64,000 bases of DNA, taken from Bog-473 sp963728845. GTDB taxonomy: Bacteria; Actinomycetota; Acidimicrobiia; Acidimicrobiales; RAAP-2. This document shows positions 1-8,849 of this stretch, one piece after another; the stretch's first letter is position 1, and every line of letters starts with the position of its first letter. Under the pieces are notes generated by a model. The model saw only the letters and a list, made by a program, of their open reading frames with translations. It made no database searches and was not told where the DNA came from. The position numbers and the translations under genes are program-made. Where the stretch lies: NCBI GenBank assembly GCA_963728845.1, contig CAVSLS010000041.1:124001-188000 (forward strand), given 5' to 3'.

Positions 1-2
1 GG

Positions 3-317
3 ACCGGTCGCCTCGTCGAGCTGGCGCGCGCCCTTGCCACCAGACCCAAGGTTCTCCTCCTCGACGAACCGGCGGCGGGCCAGGACACGGACGAAACCGA
101 GCGCTTCTCGGAGGTCCTGCGGAACCTGGCGAACGACGGACTCGCCATCCTGCTGGTCGAACACGACATGGAACTGGTGATGAACGTCTGCCACACCGTC
201 GTGGTCCTCGACTACGGCCGCATCATCTGCACCGGCACGCCGGCGGAGGTGCGGGCCGACCCCGAGGTCCAGGCCGCGTATCTCGGCACGGTATCGGCGG
301 CTGCGGCCGATGCCTGA
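3..317 (+). CDS. Branched-chain amino acid-type ABC transporter ATP-binding protein, LivG-like (5' end outside window)
   Basis: The last 104 codons of an ABC ATPase are present; the gene begins upstream of the window. The Walker B stretch LLLDEPAAG is followed by the H-loop (VEHDMELV) and the C-terminal pattern GTPAEVRADPEVQAAYLG, which is typical of the LivG subfamily. The stop codon overlaps the next gene by 8 nt, and that gene is LivF-like, so the two probably form the ATPase pair of one HAAT-family importer. The imported substrate cannot be read from the sequence. In actinobacterial catabolic clusters such transporters often carry hydrophobic or aromatic acids as well as amino acids (inference). 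Confidence 0.9.
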   Translation, partial: TGRLVELARALATRPKVLLLDEPAAGQDTDETERFSEVLRNLANDGLAILLVEHDMELVMNVCHTVVVLDYGRIICTGTPAEVRADPEVQAAYLGTVSAAAADA

Positions 318-1086
318 ATCCCTCTTGGAGTTCCGTGGCGTGCGGGCGGCCTACGAGGAAGTCGAGGTGATCCACGGGATCGACGTGTCCTTCGAAGAGG
401 GCGTCGTCACCGCTGTCCTCGGGGCAAACGGTGCCGGAAAGTCGACCCTCCTCGCGTTGGCGGCCGGCATCATGGGGCCGAGCGAGGGTGAGGTCCGCTT
501 CGCCGGTGAGAAGGTGCGCGTGGGATCGACGTCTTCGTTGGCCCGCCGGGGACTCTGCCTGATTCCCGAGGGCCGTGGCGTGTTCCCGAACTTGACCGTG
601 CGGGAGAACCTCTGGGTCATGACGCACAGCGGTTCGGGGCGACGACACGTCGAGCGTTGCGCGTTCGAACGGTTCCCGCGCCTGGCTGATCGCCGCGACC
701 AGCCGGCCGGCACGCTGTCGGGCGGCGAGCAGCAGATGCTGGCGTTGGCCCGCGCCGTGGCGACAAGCCCGCGGTTGCTCATGCTCGACGAGCTCTCGAT
801 GGGGCTGGCGCCCATCGTCGTCGACGAGCTCTACAACCATGTCGTCCGGCTGGCGGAGGAGGGCATCACCGTCGTGGTGGTGGAGCAATTCGCACGCACG
901 GCGCTGTCGGTTGCCGCCTCGGCCATGGTGATGGCGAACGGCAGGATCGTCCAGACCGGAGAGGCACGCGACGTGGAATCGGTGCTCCACTCTGCCTACC
1001 TCGGACCCGTGCAGCCGGCGGAGGCGGGTGCGCCTGCACACAACGGGACGTCAGATCACTCCGACCCGGGTTCGGGAGCGGCCTAG
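310..1086 (+). CDS. Branched-chain amino acid-type ABC transporter ATP-binding protein, LivF-like
   Basis: This 258-residue ATPase is of normal LivF length. Walker A (GANGAGKST) lies at about residues 38-46, the signature LSGGEQQ at 138-144 and Walker B (LLMLDE) at 158-163. The segment after Walker B, SMGLAPIVVDELY, is diagnostic of LivF. The start ATG lies inside the end of the LivG-like gene (8-nt overlap), so the two are translationally coupled. A roughly 25-residue tail rich in Ala, Gly and His follows the conserved domain. The permease and substrate-binding genes must lie upstream of the window. Confidence 0.93.
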   Translation: MPESLLEFRGVRAAYEEVEVIHGIDVSFEEGVVTAVLGANGAGKSTLLALAAGIMGPSEGEVRFAGEKVRVGSTSSLARRGLCLIPEGRGVFPNLTVRENLWVMTHSGSGRRHVERCAFERFPRLADRRDQPAGTLSGGEQQMLALARAVATSPRLLMLDELSMGLAPIVVDELYNHVVRLAEEGITVVVVEQFARTALSVAASAMVMANGRIVQTGEARDVESVLHSAYLGPVQPAEAGAPAHNGTSDHSDPGSGAA

Positions 1087-1111
1087 AAGTCTGCCGGGCT
1101 CGGACCGATGT

Positions 1112-2314
1112 TCAGGAGCCCGGACCCTCGGTGCCCAGGATGGACACGAAGGACACCATTTCCCCGGGGTACCCCCCGAGGTTGTGGGTGAGGGCCAGGT
1201 TCCGTGCCCCGAAGGTCGAGATGCGCCGGTCTTCTGGCGCCTCACCACGCAATTGGAGCCAGACCTCGAACATCATCCGGAGACCGGATGCCCCGACCGG
1301 GTGCCCGAAGCTCTTCAGTCCTCCGTCGGGGTTCACCGGCAGGTCGCCGGTGAGGTCGAACGACCCCGAGAGCTCTTCCTTCCAGGCGCTGCCGCGCTCG
1401 CAGAACCCGAGATCCTCCATGAGCACCAGCTCCGTCGGGGTGAAGCAGTCGTGCACCTCTGCCATGGCGAGTTGCGAACGCGGGTCGGTGATGCCCGCCT
1501 GACGGTAGGCCTCTGTTGCCGAGGCGATGACCTCGGGGAAGGTCGTGTAGTCGTAGTCGGGGTCGCTCACGCCGCTCCCGTCGCCGACCACGAACGACAG
1601 CCCCTTCACGAACAGCGGTGACGACGAGTACCGGTGCGCGTCCTCCGCCCGGACGACCACCGCGGCCGCCGCGCCGTCGGCGACGCCGGCACAGTCGAAG
1701 ACCGAGAGCTCGCCCGCGATGCGCGGCATGGCGAGGAGTTGCTCGACGGTCATCTCCTTGCGGAACTGGGCCCGCGGGTTTCGCGCTCCGTTGGCGTGGT
1801 TCTTGGAGGCGATCCTGGCCAGTGCCTGCTTGACCTCGTCGACCCCGATGCCGTAGCGCTTGGCATAGGCGGGGACGATCATGGAGTACATGGCGGCGGC
1901 CGTGACGGTGCGGTTCGTCCCGTCACTCGGCACCGGGAAGGCGTTGGCGCCCTGGTAGCCCGAGTCCTTCAGCTTCTCCACCCCGATCGCCATGGCGACG
2001 TCGTAGGCACCGCTCGAGACGGCGTAGGCCGCCTGGCGCAAGGCCTCCGACCCGGAGGCGCAGAAATTCTCCACCCGGGTGACCGGCTTGTCGTTCACCC
2101 GCAGCGGACGGGACACGAGGAGGCCGCTCATGCCGGATTGGGCGGTGCCCAGCCAGTACGCGTCGATGTCCGCCCGTGACACGCCGGCCGAATCGAATGC
2201 ACCCTCGGCAGCTTGGAGCACGAGCTCGTCGACCCCGAGATCCCAGTGCTCGCCGAACTTGGTGCAGGCCATGCCGACGATGGCCACCTTGTCCTTAATG
2301 CCATGCGAGCCCAT
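1112..2314 (-). CDS. Thiolase-family protein (SCP-x/lipid-transfer thiolase type)
   Basis: A 400-residue thiolase-fold protein of the acetyl-CoA C-acetyltransferase/SCP-x group. The nucleophilic cysteine motif NFCASGSEA is at about residue 85, and the C-terminal GHPVGASG histidine motif is near residue 337. Its ATG overlaps the stop of the upstream DUF35-fusion gene by one base (TGATG), so the two are almost certainly co-translated. Thiolase plus DUF35-protein pairs are known from actinobacterial steroid side-chain degradation (Ltp2-ChsH2), where the complex cleaves CoA thioesters by a retro-aldol reaction. A comparable carbon-carbon cleavage here is an inference; the substrate is unknown. 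Confidence 0.88.
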   Translation of the reverse strand: MGSHGIKDKVAIVGMACTKFGEHWDLGVDELVLQAAEGAFDSAGVSRADIDAYWLGTAQSGMSGLLVSRPLRVNDKPVTRVENFCASGSEALRQAAYAVSSGAYDVAMAIGVEKLKDSGYQGANAFPVPSDGTNRTVTAAAMYSMIVPAYAKRYGIGVDEVKQALARIASKNHANGARNPRAQFRKEMTVEQLLAMPRIAGELSVFDCAGVADGAAAAVVVRAEDAHRYSSSPLFVKGLSFVVGDGSGVSDPDYDYTTFPEVIASATEAYRQAGITDPRSQLAMAEVHDCFTPTELVLMEDLGFCERGSAWKEELSGSFDLTGDLPVNPDGGLKSFGHPVGASGLRMMFEVWLQLRGEAPEDRRISTFGARNLALTHNLGGYPGEMVSFVSILGTEGPGS

Positions 2315-3702
2315 CAGTCGTCACCTTTCCGGTACGGTCGTGCCTTCCAGAAGTAGTTGTGGATCCCGTCGGCGGTGGACAACCGCCGGAAGGTCATCTC
2401 CACCACGTCGCCCACCCGCACCTCCGCCGCGTCGACGTCGGTCAACTCGACCGGGAGCCGGCCGCCCCCGTCGAAGTCGACGACGGCGAACACCATGGGC
2501 GGGCTCGGCGTGTAAGAAAGCCGGTCGATCGTGAAGGTCGTCACCGTCCCTCGCGCGTCCGCCATGGGCAGGTGCACCGCATCGTCGGGCAGGGGCGGGA
2601 GATGGACGGCGCCGTCCGACGACCGCGAACCCTCGAACCCGAATTTCCACGGCACGGACCGGCCCGCCGCGGACGAGGACGTCCGGGCCGGCTCCGGCCG
2701 CCGTGGGGGCTCGACCGGCAGCAGTCCCCGCCAGGCCAGGTACCGCCCGTAGGAGATCGGCGCCCCGTTTCCGAGCTGGCGGGCCAGCGAGCCACCGGCA
2801 GGACGCTGCTCGACTGCCGGCGTGGTCCGCACCATGAGCGCCTCGGCGCCGTCGGCCAGCACCAGGAGCACGATCGTCTGTTCCGGCTCCGCGCGTTCCA
2901 GCGCGGCGGACAGGAGCAAGAAGGGGTGGGCCGCGCCCGTGTTGCCGACGACCGTGCCGAGGTCGTCCACCACCCGGTCGCTCGGGACCCCCGACCGCTG
3001 CGCCACGGCGCGGCAGGCGCGACCGTGCGTCCCGGTGACGATGAGATGGTCCACGTCGTCGGGTCCGGTTCCGGTCGACTTGAACAAGTGGTCGAGCGCG
3101 TCCCTTCCGATGGCGCCGTACCGCACCTCCCCGAACCGCTCCTCCCACACCCGGGAGCGATCTTCGTTGGGACGGCGCCAACGATCGGCGAACTCGTCGG
3201 TCAACGAGACCCACGCGCCCAGTTCTGCGACGACGGAGCCGTCCGTCTCGTCGCCGATGACGAGCGCCGCCGCACCATCGCCGAAGTAGGCCTCGTCGGG
3301 GCCGCCGGCCAACCCCGTGCGAACGTCCGCCGCGACCGCCAGCGCCGGTCCGGGTTGGGCGACCGCCGCCCGCAGCGCCCCCATCGCCCCCCGCACGGAC
3401 CCGATCAGGTCGTACGAGCCGCACTCCTCCGACAGGCGAAGGGCGGCGTGGACAGCGGTCGCGTTCGTCTTGTCGAGGTAGGGCGGCGACACCGTCGCGA
3501 ACCACAGAGACTCGATGCCCGCCTCGGGCGCCGCGCGCCGTGCGGCTCTTGAGGCCTCGACCCCCATCGTCGTCGCGTCCTCGTCGTAGGAGGCCACGGC
3601 CCGGGTACCCTTGCGGCCTCCGCCACCGGCCACCTCGGCCACCGTCGACAGGTCCAGCCGGCGGTAGGGGATGTACGTGCCGTATCCGAGAATGCCGCGC
3701 AT
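2314..3702 (-). CDS. HMG-CoA synthase-like domain fused to a DUF35 OB-fold domain
   Basis: A 462-residue fusion. Residues 1 to about 320 follow the hydroxymethylglutaryl-CoA synthase/KAS III fold (start MRGILGYGTYIPYRRL; NTGAAHPFLLLSAALE later). The last 120 residues or so are a DUF35 OB-fold (VGDVVEMTFRRL, then NYFWKARPY). Two expected features are missing. The position of the catalytic cysteine reads GSVRGAMGAL (Val103), and the rubredoxin-like zinc cysteines before the OB-fold are replaced (GSRSSDGAVHLPP). The protein is therefore more likely an acyl-CoA-binding partner of the downstream thiolase than a synthase (inference). It is the first gene of a minus-strand operon with that thiolase. 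Confidence 0.8.
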   Translation of the reverse strand: MRGILGYGTYIPYRRLDLSTVAEVAGGGGRKGTRAVASYDEDATTMGVEASRAARRAAPEAGIESLWFATVSPPYLDKTNATAVHAALRLSEECGSYDLIGSVRGAMGALRAAVAQPGPALAVAADVRTGLAGGPDEAYFGDGAAALVIGDETDGSVVAELGAWVSLTDEFADRWRRPNEDRSRVWEERFGEVRYGAIGRDALDHLFKSTGTGPDDVDHLIVTGTHGRACRAVAQRSGVPSDRVVDDLGTVVGNTGAAHPFLLLSAALERAEPEQTIVLLVLADGAEALMVRTTPAVEQRPAGGSLARQLGNGAPISYGRYLAWRGLLPVEPPRRPEPARTSSSAAGRSVPWKFGFEGSRSSDGAVHLPPLPDDAVHLPMADARGTVTTFTIDRLSYTPSPPMVFAVVDFDGGGRLPVELTDVDAAEVRVGDVVEMTFRRLSTADGIHNYFWKARPYRKGDD

Positions 3703-3758
3703 CCCAGCAGTTTACCCTCCGAATCGCATGTATCTTTTATCCAATCAAGGAGGTCGAC

Positions 3759-4675
3759 GTGGGATTACTGGACGGGAAGGTTGCGGTCGTCACGGGGGCC
3801 GGGCACGGCATCGGGCGCGGGCACGCACTCGAATTGGCGCGGCAAGGGGCCCGGGTCGTCGTCAACGACCTCGGGTCGTCCGTGCACGGGGAGGGCGCGG
3901 GTCGTGACGCCGACGTGACCGTCGACTTGATCAGCCGAGCGGGGCGGCGAGGCGGTCGCCGACTACGGCGACGTGGCCGACCACGAACAGGCGGGGCACC
4001 TGATCGACACGGCCGTGGCACGGTGGGGCCAACTCGACATCCTGGTCAACAACGCCGGCATCGTCCGCGACGCCGCCATCTGGAACATGAAGCCCGACGA
4101 CTTCGACGCCGTGATCCGTGTCCATCTGCGCGGGACCTGGTCGTGCTCCCATCACGGCGCCGTCCACTGGCGCAACCGGGCCAAGTCGGGGGAGCGCGTC
4201 GTCGGCCGGATCATCAACACGACGTCCGGGGCGGGGCTCACCGGCAACTTCGGCCAGAGCGCCTACGCCGCCGCCAAGGCCGCCATCGTCGGGTTGACCC
4301 TCACCCTGGCCCAGGAGCTCGGTGCATACGGCGTCACCGCCAACGCGGTGGGCCCCGCGGGAGCGACCCGACTGACGGGCACGATGCCGCAGGCGCCCCC
4401 CGTCGTCGAAGCCCGACGAGGTGCCGGCGGACGAGTGGCAGCCCATGGACCCGGCGAACAGCTCGCCCCTCGTGGCCTGGCTGGCCAGCGACGAGTCGCA
4501 GATGATCAACGGACAGGTCATCCGGTCCATTCATGACCGGGTCATCTGGATGCACGGCTGGCGCGAGGGGGCCGAGGTCGCGTCCGGACAGCAACGCTGG
4601 GACGCGGCGAAGCTCGGAAAGGCGTTGGCCACCGACGTCTTCCGCGTGGCAACACCTGGCCTGCGGTTCTTGTAG
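3759..4675 (+). CDS. Short-chain dehydrogenase/reductase (SDR), interrupted by two frameshifts
   Basis: NAD(P)-dependent oxidoreductase of the SDR family, probably acting on a 3-hydroxyacyl-CoA or similar intermediate. The GTG start is preceded by a strong AAGGAGGT at 3747-3754. The first frame carries the cofactor motif TGAGHGIG. The second carries NNAG and the catalytic YAAAK (with Ser in TTSGAG). The third gives a long C-terminal extension ending PGLRFL. The frames join if one G is removed from the GGGG run at 3941-3944 and one C from the C6 run at 4396-4401. The intact motifs on both sides argue for indel errors rather than decay. About 305 residues when repaired. Confidence 0.85.
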
Positions 4676-4705
4676 CGGCCGGTCGCCCCAGCCCGTGGCC
4701 CTGCG

Positions 4706-5922
4706 CTACGCCTCCGCGCAGCGAGAGGCCCAGCAGGTCGATCGCGTTCTGGCGCGCGATCTTCCGGATCGCCTCCGGATCGAGGTGACCGAACTGCTCG
4801 GCCGCGGCCCGGCGCGAATCGGGCCAGGTGCTGTCCGAGTGGGGATAGTCCGTCTCGAAGACCACGTTGTCCACCCCGACCTGGTCGAGCAGTGAGACGC
4901 CCACGGGATCCTTGAAGAAGCAGCTCACCACGTTCCCCCGTGCGTAGTAGCTGGACGGGGGCTCCGGGCAGTCACGTTGCGAGTTGCTCCACCCCCGGTG
5001 GGTCGTCCACACGTCGTCGGCCCGCTCCAAGACGTAGGGGATCCAGCCGATCTGCGCCTCGGCATACAGCAGGCGCAGATCCGGGAAACGGTGCAGCGTC
5101 CCAGAAAAGAGCAGGTCGGCGAGGCTCGCCACGCTGTTGCCGAAGAGGATGGTGGCGGCGACGGCGTCCGGGCCGTCGGGTGACGCCTGTGGCGTCTTCG
5201 TGCCCGAGCCGATGTGCATGCACACCACCGTGCGGGTCTCCTGGCATGCGGCCAGGAACGGGTCCCAATAGCCGGAGTACAGGCTCGGCAGATCGAGGTA
5301 CGGCGGCAGCTCGGTGAACGCCACCGCCCGCACGCCACGCCTCGGCGTTGCGTGTCACCTCGGCCGCCGCCAGATCGGCATCCCACAACGGGACGAGGCA
5401 CAGGGGAAGCAGCCGGCCGCCGCCCTCCCCGCACCACTCCTCGACCATCCAGTCGTTGTAGGCCTCGACGCACAGGCGGGCCAGCTCCCGGTCCTTGCCC
5501 CAGAGGAACTGCTGGCCGCAGAACCGTGGGTAGTTCGGAAAGCACAATTGGGCCTGCACCCCGTTGACGTCCATGTCCTCGAGCCGCTCGCGGACGCGCC
5601 AACACCCGGGTCGCATCTCGTCGTAGCGGACGCCGCGCAGCTCAATCTCGTCGCGTGGAAAACCGGCCGCGGCGATCGTGCGCTTGAGCGAGGCCCGGTG
5701 GTCCTCGTAGCACCACCAGGCCACGTCGGGACCGTCGGTCCCGGGCTCTTCCACATAACCGGACCCGACGAGCTTGGGGACACCGGCCGGCAGGAGCTCG
5801 ATGTGGGGCCCGGTCTCGCGGTAGCGGGCCGGCAGTCGGCTGGACCATACGTCGGGCGGCTCGACGACGTGGGCGTCCAGGTCGACGATGGCGGGGATCC
5901 GCGCCACGACCTCGTCACTCAC
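4706..5922 (-). CDS. Amidohydrolase (ACMSD-like family), frameshifted
   Basis: Metal-dependent hydrolase/decarboxylase of the amidohydrolase_2 family. The N-terminal part has the metal-binding DLDAHVVEPPDVW. The C-terminal part has a helical segment with HRFPDLRLLYAE and the late metal ligand region ETDYPHSDSTWP, followed by the usual end KIARQNAIDLLGLSL. The two halves lie in different frames and join by removing one base of the CC at 5340-5341. The open frame otherwise runs on to 4542, over the convergent SDR. One base less near 4711-4715 would give a normal stop at 4706-4708 just beyond the SDR end. The GTG start at 5922 is the best in-frame choice but is not certain. Confidence 0.78.
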
Positions 5923-5981
5923 GCCGCCCTCGTCGACGTCGACCGCATGGACCACTGGGCCCCTCCTCCCGAGCAGGAACC

Positions 5982-5995
5982 GGATATCGGATATC
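5982..5995. promoter_or_regulatory. Doubled GATATC element upstream of the amidohydrolase
   Basis: GGATATCGGATATC consists of two GATATC palindromes in tandem, 60 nt upstream of the amidohydrolase start and 194 nt from the divergent GntR gene. It runs into ATATCTTATGCG (5991-6002), which resembles ATATTGTATGCG in front of the double-VOC gene (8682-8693). It may be an operator or -10 region for the local catabolic genes (inference). Confidence 0.35.
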
Positions 5996-6188
5996 TTATG
6001 CGATCTGGCCTCGACGCCCGCCGGACACCGCAGCCGCCCTGCGAGAGCGGAGGCACGGTGAGCCGCTGGGATTGGGCGCCATCGTCCGGTCAGGCCCGCT
6101 GGACATCCGCCGGGACGCCCGTGGCGCCGCCCGCCGACCGTGCCGCCAGAGCGCCTGTTCCGGATTCTGTAGAGAATATGATGTATCA

Positions 6189-6911
6189 ATGTCACGATCG
6201 GCCGATGCGATGGACGACTCCGAAGACGGCTCGACCGCGATACCCGCTTCACCCGGCGCCGTGGTCAGGAAGGGAAGCGGTGAGCAGGCGGCTGCCTACA
6301 TCCGTCGCTTGATCTTCGATGGGCAGCTGCGGGAGGGCATGCGCTTGCCCCAGGACGCGGTGGCCAAGGCGGTGGGGGTCAGCCGGATCCCGATCCGCGA
6401 GGCGATCATCGCCCTCGAGCGAGAGGGATGGGTGACCACCAAGCTGCACCGAGGCACGTTCGTCAACGCCTTCGACGAGCAGATCATCCGTGATCACTAC
6501 GAGTTGTTCGGTCTGGTGTACGGACTGGCGGCGCGGCGTGCCGCCCAGCGCCAAGACCCCGAAACGGCAGCCAAGTTGGCCGAGCTCGTCAAGCAGATGC
6601 GTGAGACCGACGACCTGGTGCGAATTGAGGAGCTGGCCTTCGCATTCCACAGCACCGTCGTGGAGGCCGCTCGCTCCCCTCGCATCACGGTCGTGCTCCG
6701 TGCCATGTCACGTCTCGTGCCCGGACCGTTCTTCGTGCTCGTCCCCAGGGCGGTCCAGCCCGAGCGAAAGGGCCTCGCCGCCATCGTCAAGGCCATCCGG
6801 GAGGGTGACGGTGACCGGGCTGCGCACGAGTACGCCAAGATGCTGAACCAGCAGGCGGAGATGGTCGTGGATCTCTTCCACGAGCGGAGCGCCGTCCGTC
6901 AGGCCGTCTGA
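6189..6911 (+). CDS. GntR-family transcriptional regulator (FadR/FCD type)
   Basis: A 240-residue repressor or activator. The N-terminal winged helix-turn-helix reads LREGMRLPQDAVAKAVGVSRIPIREAI, then LEREGWV and GTFVNAF, the standard GntR signature. The C-terminal half is an all-helical FCD-type ligand-binding domain (DHYELFGLVYGLAARRAA to the C-terminus). The ATG at 6189 starts just before the conserved part; in-frame alternatives lie at 6072 (too long) and 6210. It stands between the divergent amidohydrolase and the co-oriented enoyl-CoA hydratase. Control of this CoA-linked catabolic cluster by an acid or acyl-CoA effector is likely but inferred. Confidence 0.88.
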   Translation: MSRSADAMDDSEDGSTAIPASPGAVVRKGSGEQAAAYIRRLIFDGQLREGMRLPQDAVAKAVGVSRIPIREAIIALEREGWVTTKLHRGTFVNAFDEQIIRDHYELFGLVYGLAARRAAQRQDPETAAKLAELVKQMRETDDLVRIEELAFAFHSTVVEAARSPRITVVLRAMSRLVPGPFFVLVPRAVQPERKGLAAIVKAIREGDGDRAAHEYAKMLNQQAEMVVDLFHERSAVRQAV

Positions 6912-6916
6912 CGGGC

Positions 6917-7739
6917 GTGGCGGGCGAGGAACCCGGGGCGGGCGCCCCAAGGAGATTGGCTCGGGACCCCGTTCCTCCGGTTCGAGCGCTTCGGCCCGCT
7001 GGCCCGCTGCACCATCGACCGGCCCGAGCGGCGCAACGCGCTGACGCCGGCGATGTACTTCGGGATCCGCTACGCGATCAACCACACCGACGCAGATCCG
7101 GATTTGGCCGGTCTGCTCATCACGGGCACCGGCGACGTGTTCGCCCCGGGCGGCGATCTCGGCGGGGCCAACGAGGACGGGTGGGGCGATCTCCCCACGC
7201 TCCTGTCGATGGACAACACGCCGTTCGATGCCCTTCGGCAAGCTCGCAAGCCCGTGGTCAGTGCGGTCAACGGGATCTGTCAGGGCGGTGGTCTGGTGAT
7301 CGCCATGCTCTCGGACATCGCCGTCGTCAGTGAGCGAGCGACCTTCCGCGTGCCCGAGTTGTTCCGAGGCATCGCGGACACCCACTACGCGCAGATCCTG
7401 GCGCGCCAGATCGGGCCGGCCCGGACCCGGGACCTGATGTACTCGGGGCGCGAGCTCTCCGCCACCGAAGCCGTCGATTGGGGGCTCGTCGGCCGCGTCG
7501 TCCCCCATGAGCAGCTGCTCATGGAGGCGACCACCGTGCTCGAGGACTGCTGCCGCACGGCCCCGGGTGCGCGGGCCGACGTCAAGCGCAGCCTGGACCA
7601 GTACTACGGGTTGTACGACCGCATCGGGATGCTGCTCAGCATCAATGGGACGGAGGCCGCCGAGGGGTACCGCGCGTTCAAGGAGCGGCGCTCCCCCTCC
7701 TGGGTCGACCCCCGGTTGCGCACCGAAGGCAGGCTCTGA
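6917..7739 (+). CDS. Enoyl-CoA hydratase/isomerase family protein (start unresolved)
   Basis: Crotonase-fold protein acting on an enoyl-CoA or related thioester. The N-terminal strand with IDRPERRNAL is followed by the first oxyanion-hole region FAPGGDL, the second (NGICQGGGL) and the glutamate-bearing RVPELFRG. The conserved frame is open from 6966, but no ATG or GTG precedes the family N-terminus in that frame. GTG at 6917 would work if one base (for example a C of 6967-6970) is extra; the first plain in-frame ATG is at 7053, inside the fold. The gene follows the GntR gene by a few bases and probably shares its transcript. Confidence 0.8.
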
Positions 7740-7770
7740 GCACCCGCGACCGATCCGGCGGGGATTCAGC

Positions 7771-7851
7771 TCAGAGCGTCTCGCTGTTCTGCAGGACCGG
7801 TTGCATCTGGGTGTCGTTGGCCACATCCGCCCTGACGGCCGTCGTGCTCAT
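7771..7851 (-). CDS. Candidate 26-residue protein coupled to the double VOC gene
   Basis: A tiny open frame, MSTTAVRADV to QPVLQNSETL. Its ATG overlaps the stop of the upstream double-VOC gene in an ATGA tetranucleotide. It ends 31 nt before the end of the convergent hydratase gene. Nothing in it is recognisable. The ATGA coupling is the only argument for translation and could be chance, or the frame could be the start of a gene lost from this locus. Confidence 0.35.
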   Translation of the reverse strand: MSTTAVRADVANDTQMQPVLQNSETL

Positions 7852-8624
7852 GCGTCGCGCTGCAGCAGTTCGACCAGATATCCGTCCGGCGCCCCGACGT
7901 ACGCCATGGTCACCGGCCAACGCTCCAGGCGCGTCGGTTCCATGATGGAGGGGGACCCGGCACCGACCGCCGCGTCGTGGAGGCCGCGGCAGTCGTCGGT
8001 GTTCACGTAGAGCTTCCACATCGAACCCATCCTGATGGGGCCCTCTTGAGCGAGCTGCTGCGCCAATTGCAGCTTCGACCCCCGCTCCGGGTTCTCGACG
8101 ATGGCCTCGTGCGCGTGCTCGATCTCAGTCCTGCTCGTGCAGTGAAGGCCCATCAGTTCGAAGAATCCGATCGAAGCCTCGATGTCGGTCACATTGATGC
8201 AGTACTGCCCCAACCAGGGACCGACAGCGGGCACGGTATCGGGCCAGGGATGACGGGTCACGAACTCGACCAGGTAACCGTCAAGGTCGCGTACGAACGC
8301 GACGCTCACCGGCCACCGCTCCATCCGCTCGGGCGCCGACTCCACGGTCGCCCCCTGGGAGACCGCTCGTTGGAAGGTCTCTCCGACGTCATGGGTGTTG
8401 ACGTAGAGCTTCCAGAACCCCGTACCGAGGTCCACGGAGCCCGACTGGTTCTTCTGTTGAGCGATCTGGAACTTCGAGCCACCGGACGGGTTCTCCACGA
8501 TCGCTTCGAACGCGTCGGGGATCTCGGTCCGGCTGGTGCACGTGAGGCCGAGCGACGTGTAGAAGGCAACGGAGCGCTCCAGGTCGGCGACATTGAGGCA
8601 GTACTGACCCAGCCAGCTCGTCAT
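7848..8624 (-). CDS. Two-domain glyoxalase-fold (VOC) protein with internal duplication
   Basis: A 258-residue protein made of two clearly homologous VOC modules. Both contain the sequence WLGQYC(L/I)NV, then LTCTSRTEI/LHCTSRTEI, EAIVENP, KLYVNT and ERWPV, about 130 residues apart. This suggests a fairly recent internal duplication. VOC proteins bind a metal and catalyse isomerisation, epimerisation, ring cleavage or thiol transfer. No activity can be assigned here. The gene lies between catabolic genes on the minus strand. Upstream at 8682-8693 is an AT-rich promoter-like stretch, ATATTGTATGCG. Confidence 0.85.
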   Translation of the reverse strand: MTSWLGQYCLNVADLERSVAFYTSLGLTCTSRTEIPDAFEAIVENPSGGSKFQIAQQKNQSGSVDLGTGFWKLYVNTHDVGETFQRAVSQGATVESAPERMERWPVSVAFVRDLDGYLVEFVTRHPWPDTVPAVGPWLGQYCINVTDIEASIGFFELMGLHCTSRTEIEHAHEAIVENPERGSKLQLAQQLAQEGPIRMGSMWKLYVNTDDCRGLHDAAVGAGSPSIMEPTRLERWPVTMAYVGAPDGYLVELLQRDA

Positions 8625-8849
8625 GGGTTCTCCTTCTCGACGCGGTCGTGGCGAGCGCTCGAGCCGCCTGACGTCCAGAGTATATTGTATGCGGATCCCG
8701 CCTGGGCCCCAGCTCCACAGCGGACCTTCGGGCGAGACGGCTCACCCCACGAGGGCCGGTCCGCGTCGCCGGGCCAGCGCGAGAGTTCCGGGGCGTGTCT
8801 GGTTCTAAGTTGGCCCCACAGAACCTGACCGGCCGCCGGCTTCGGGAGC

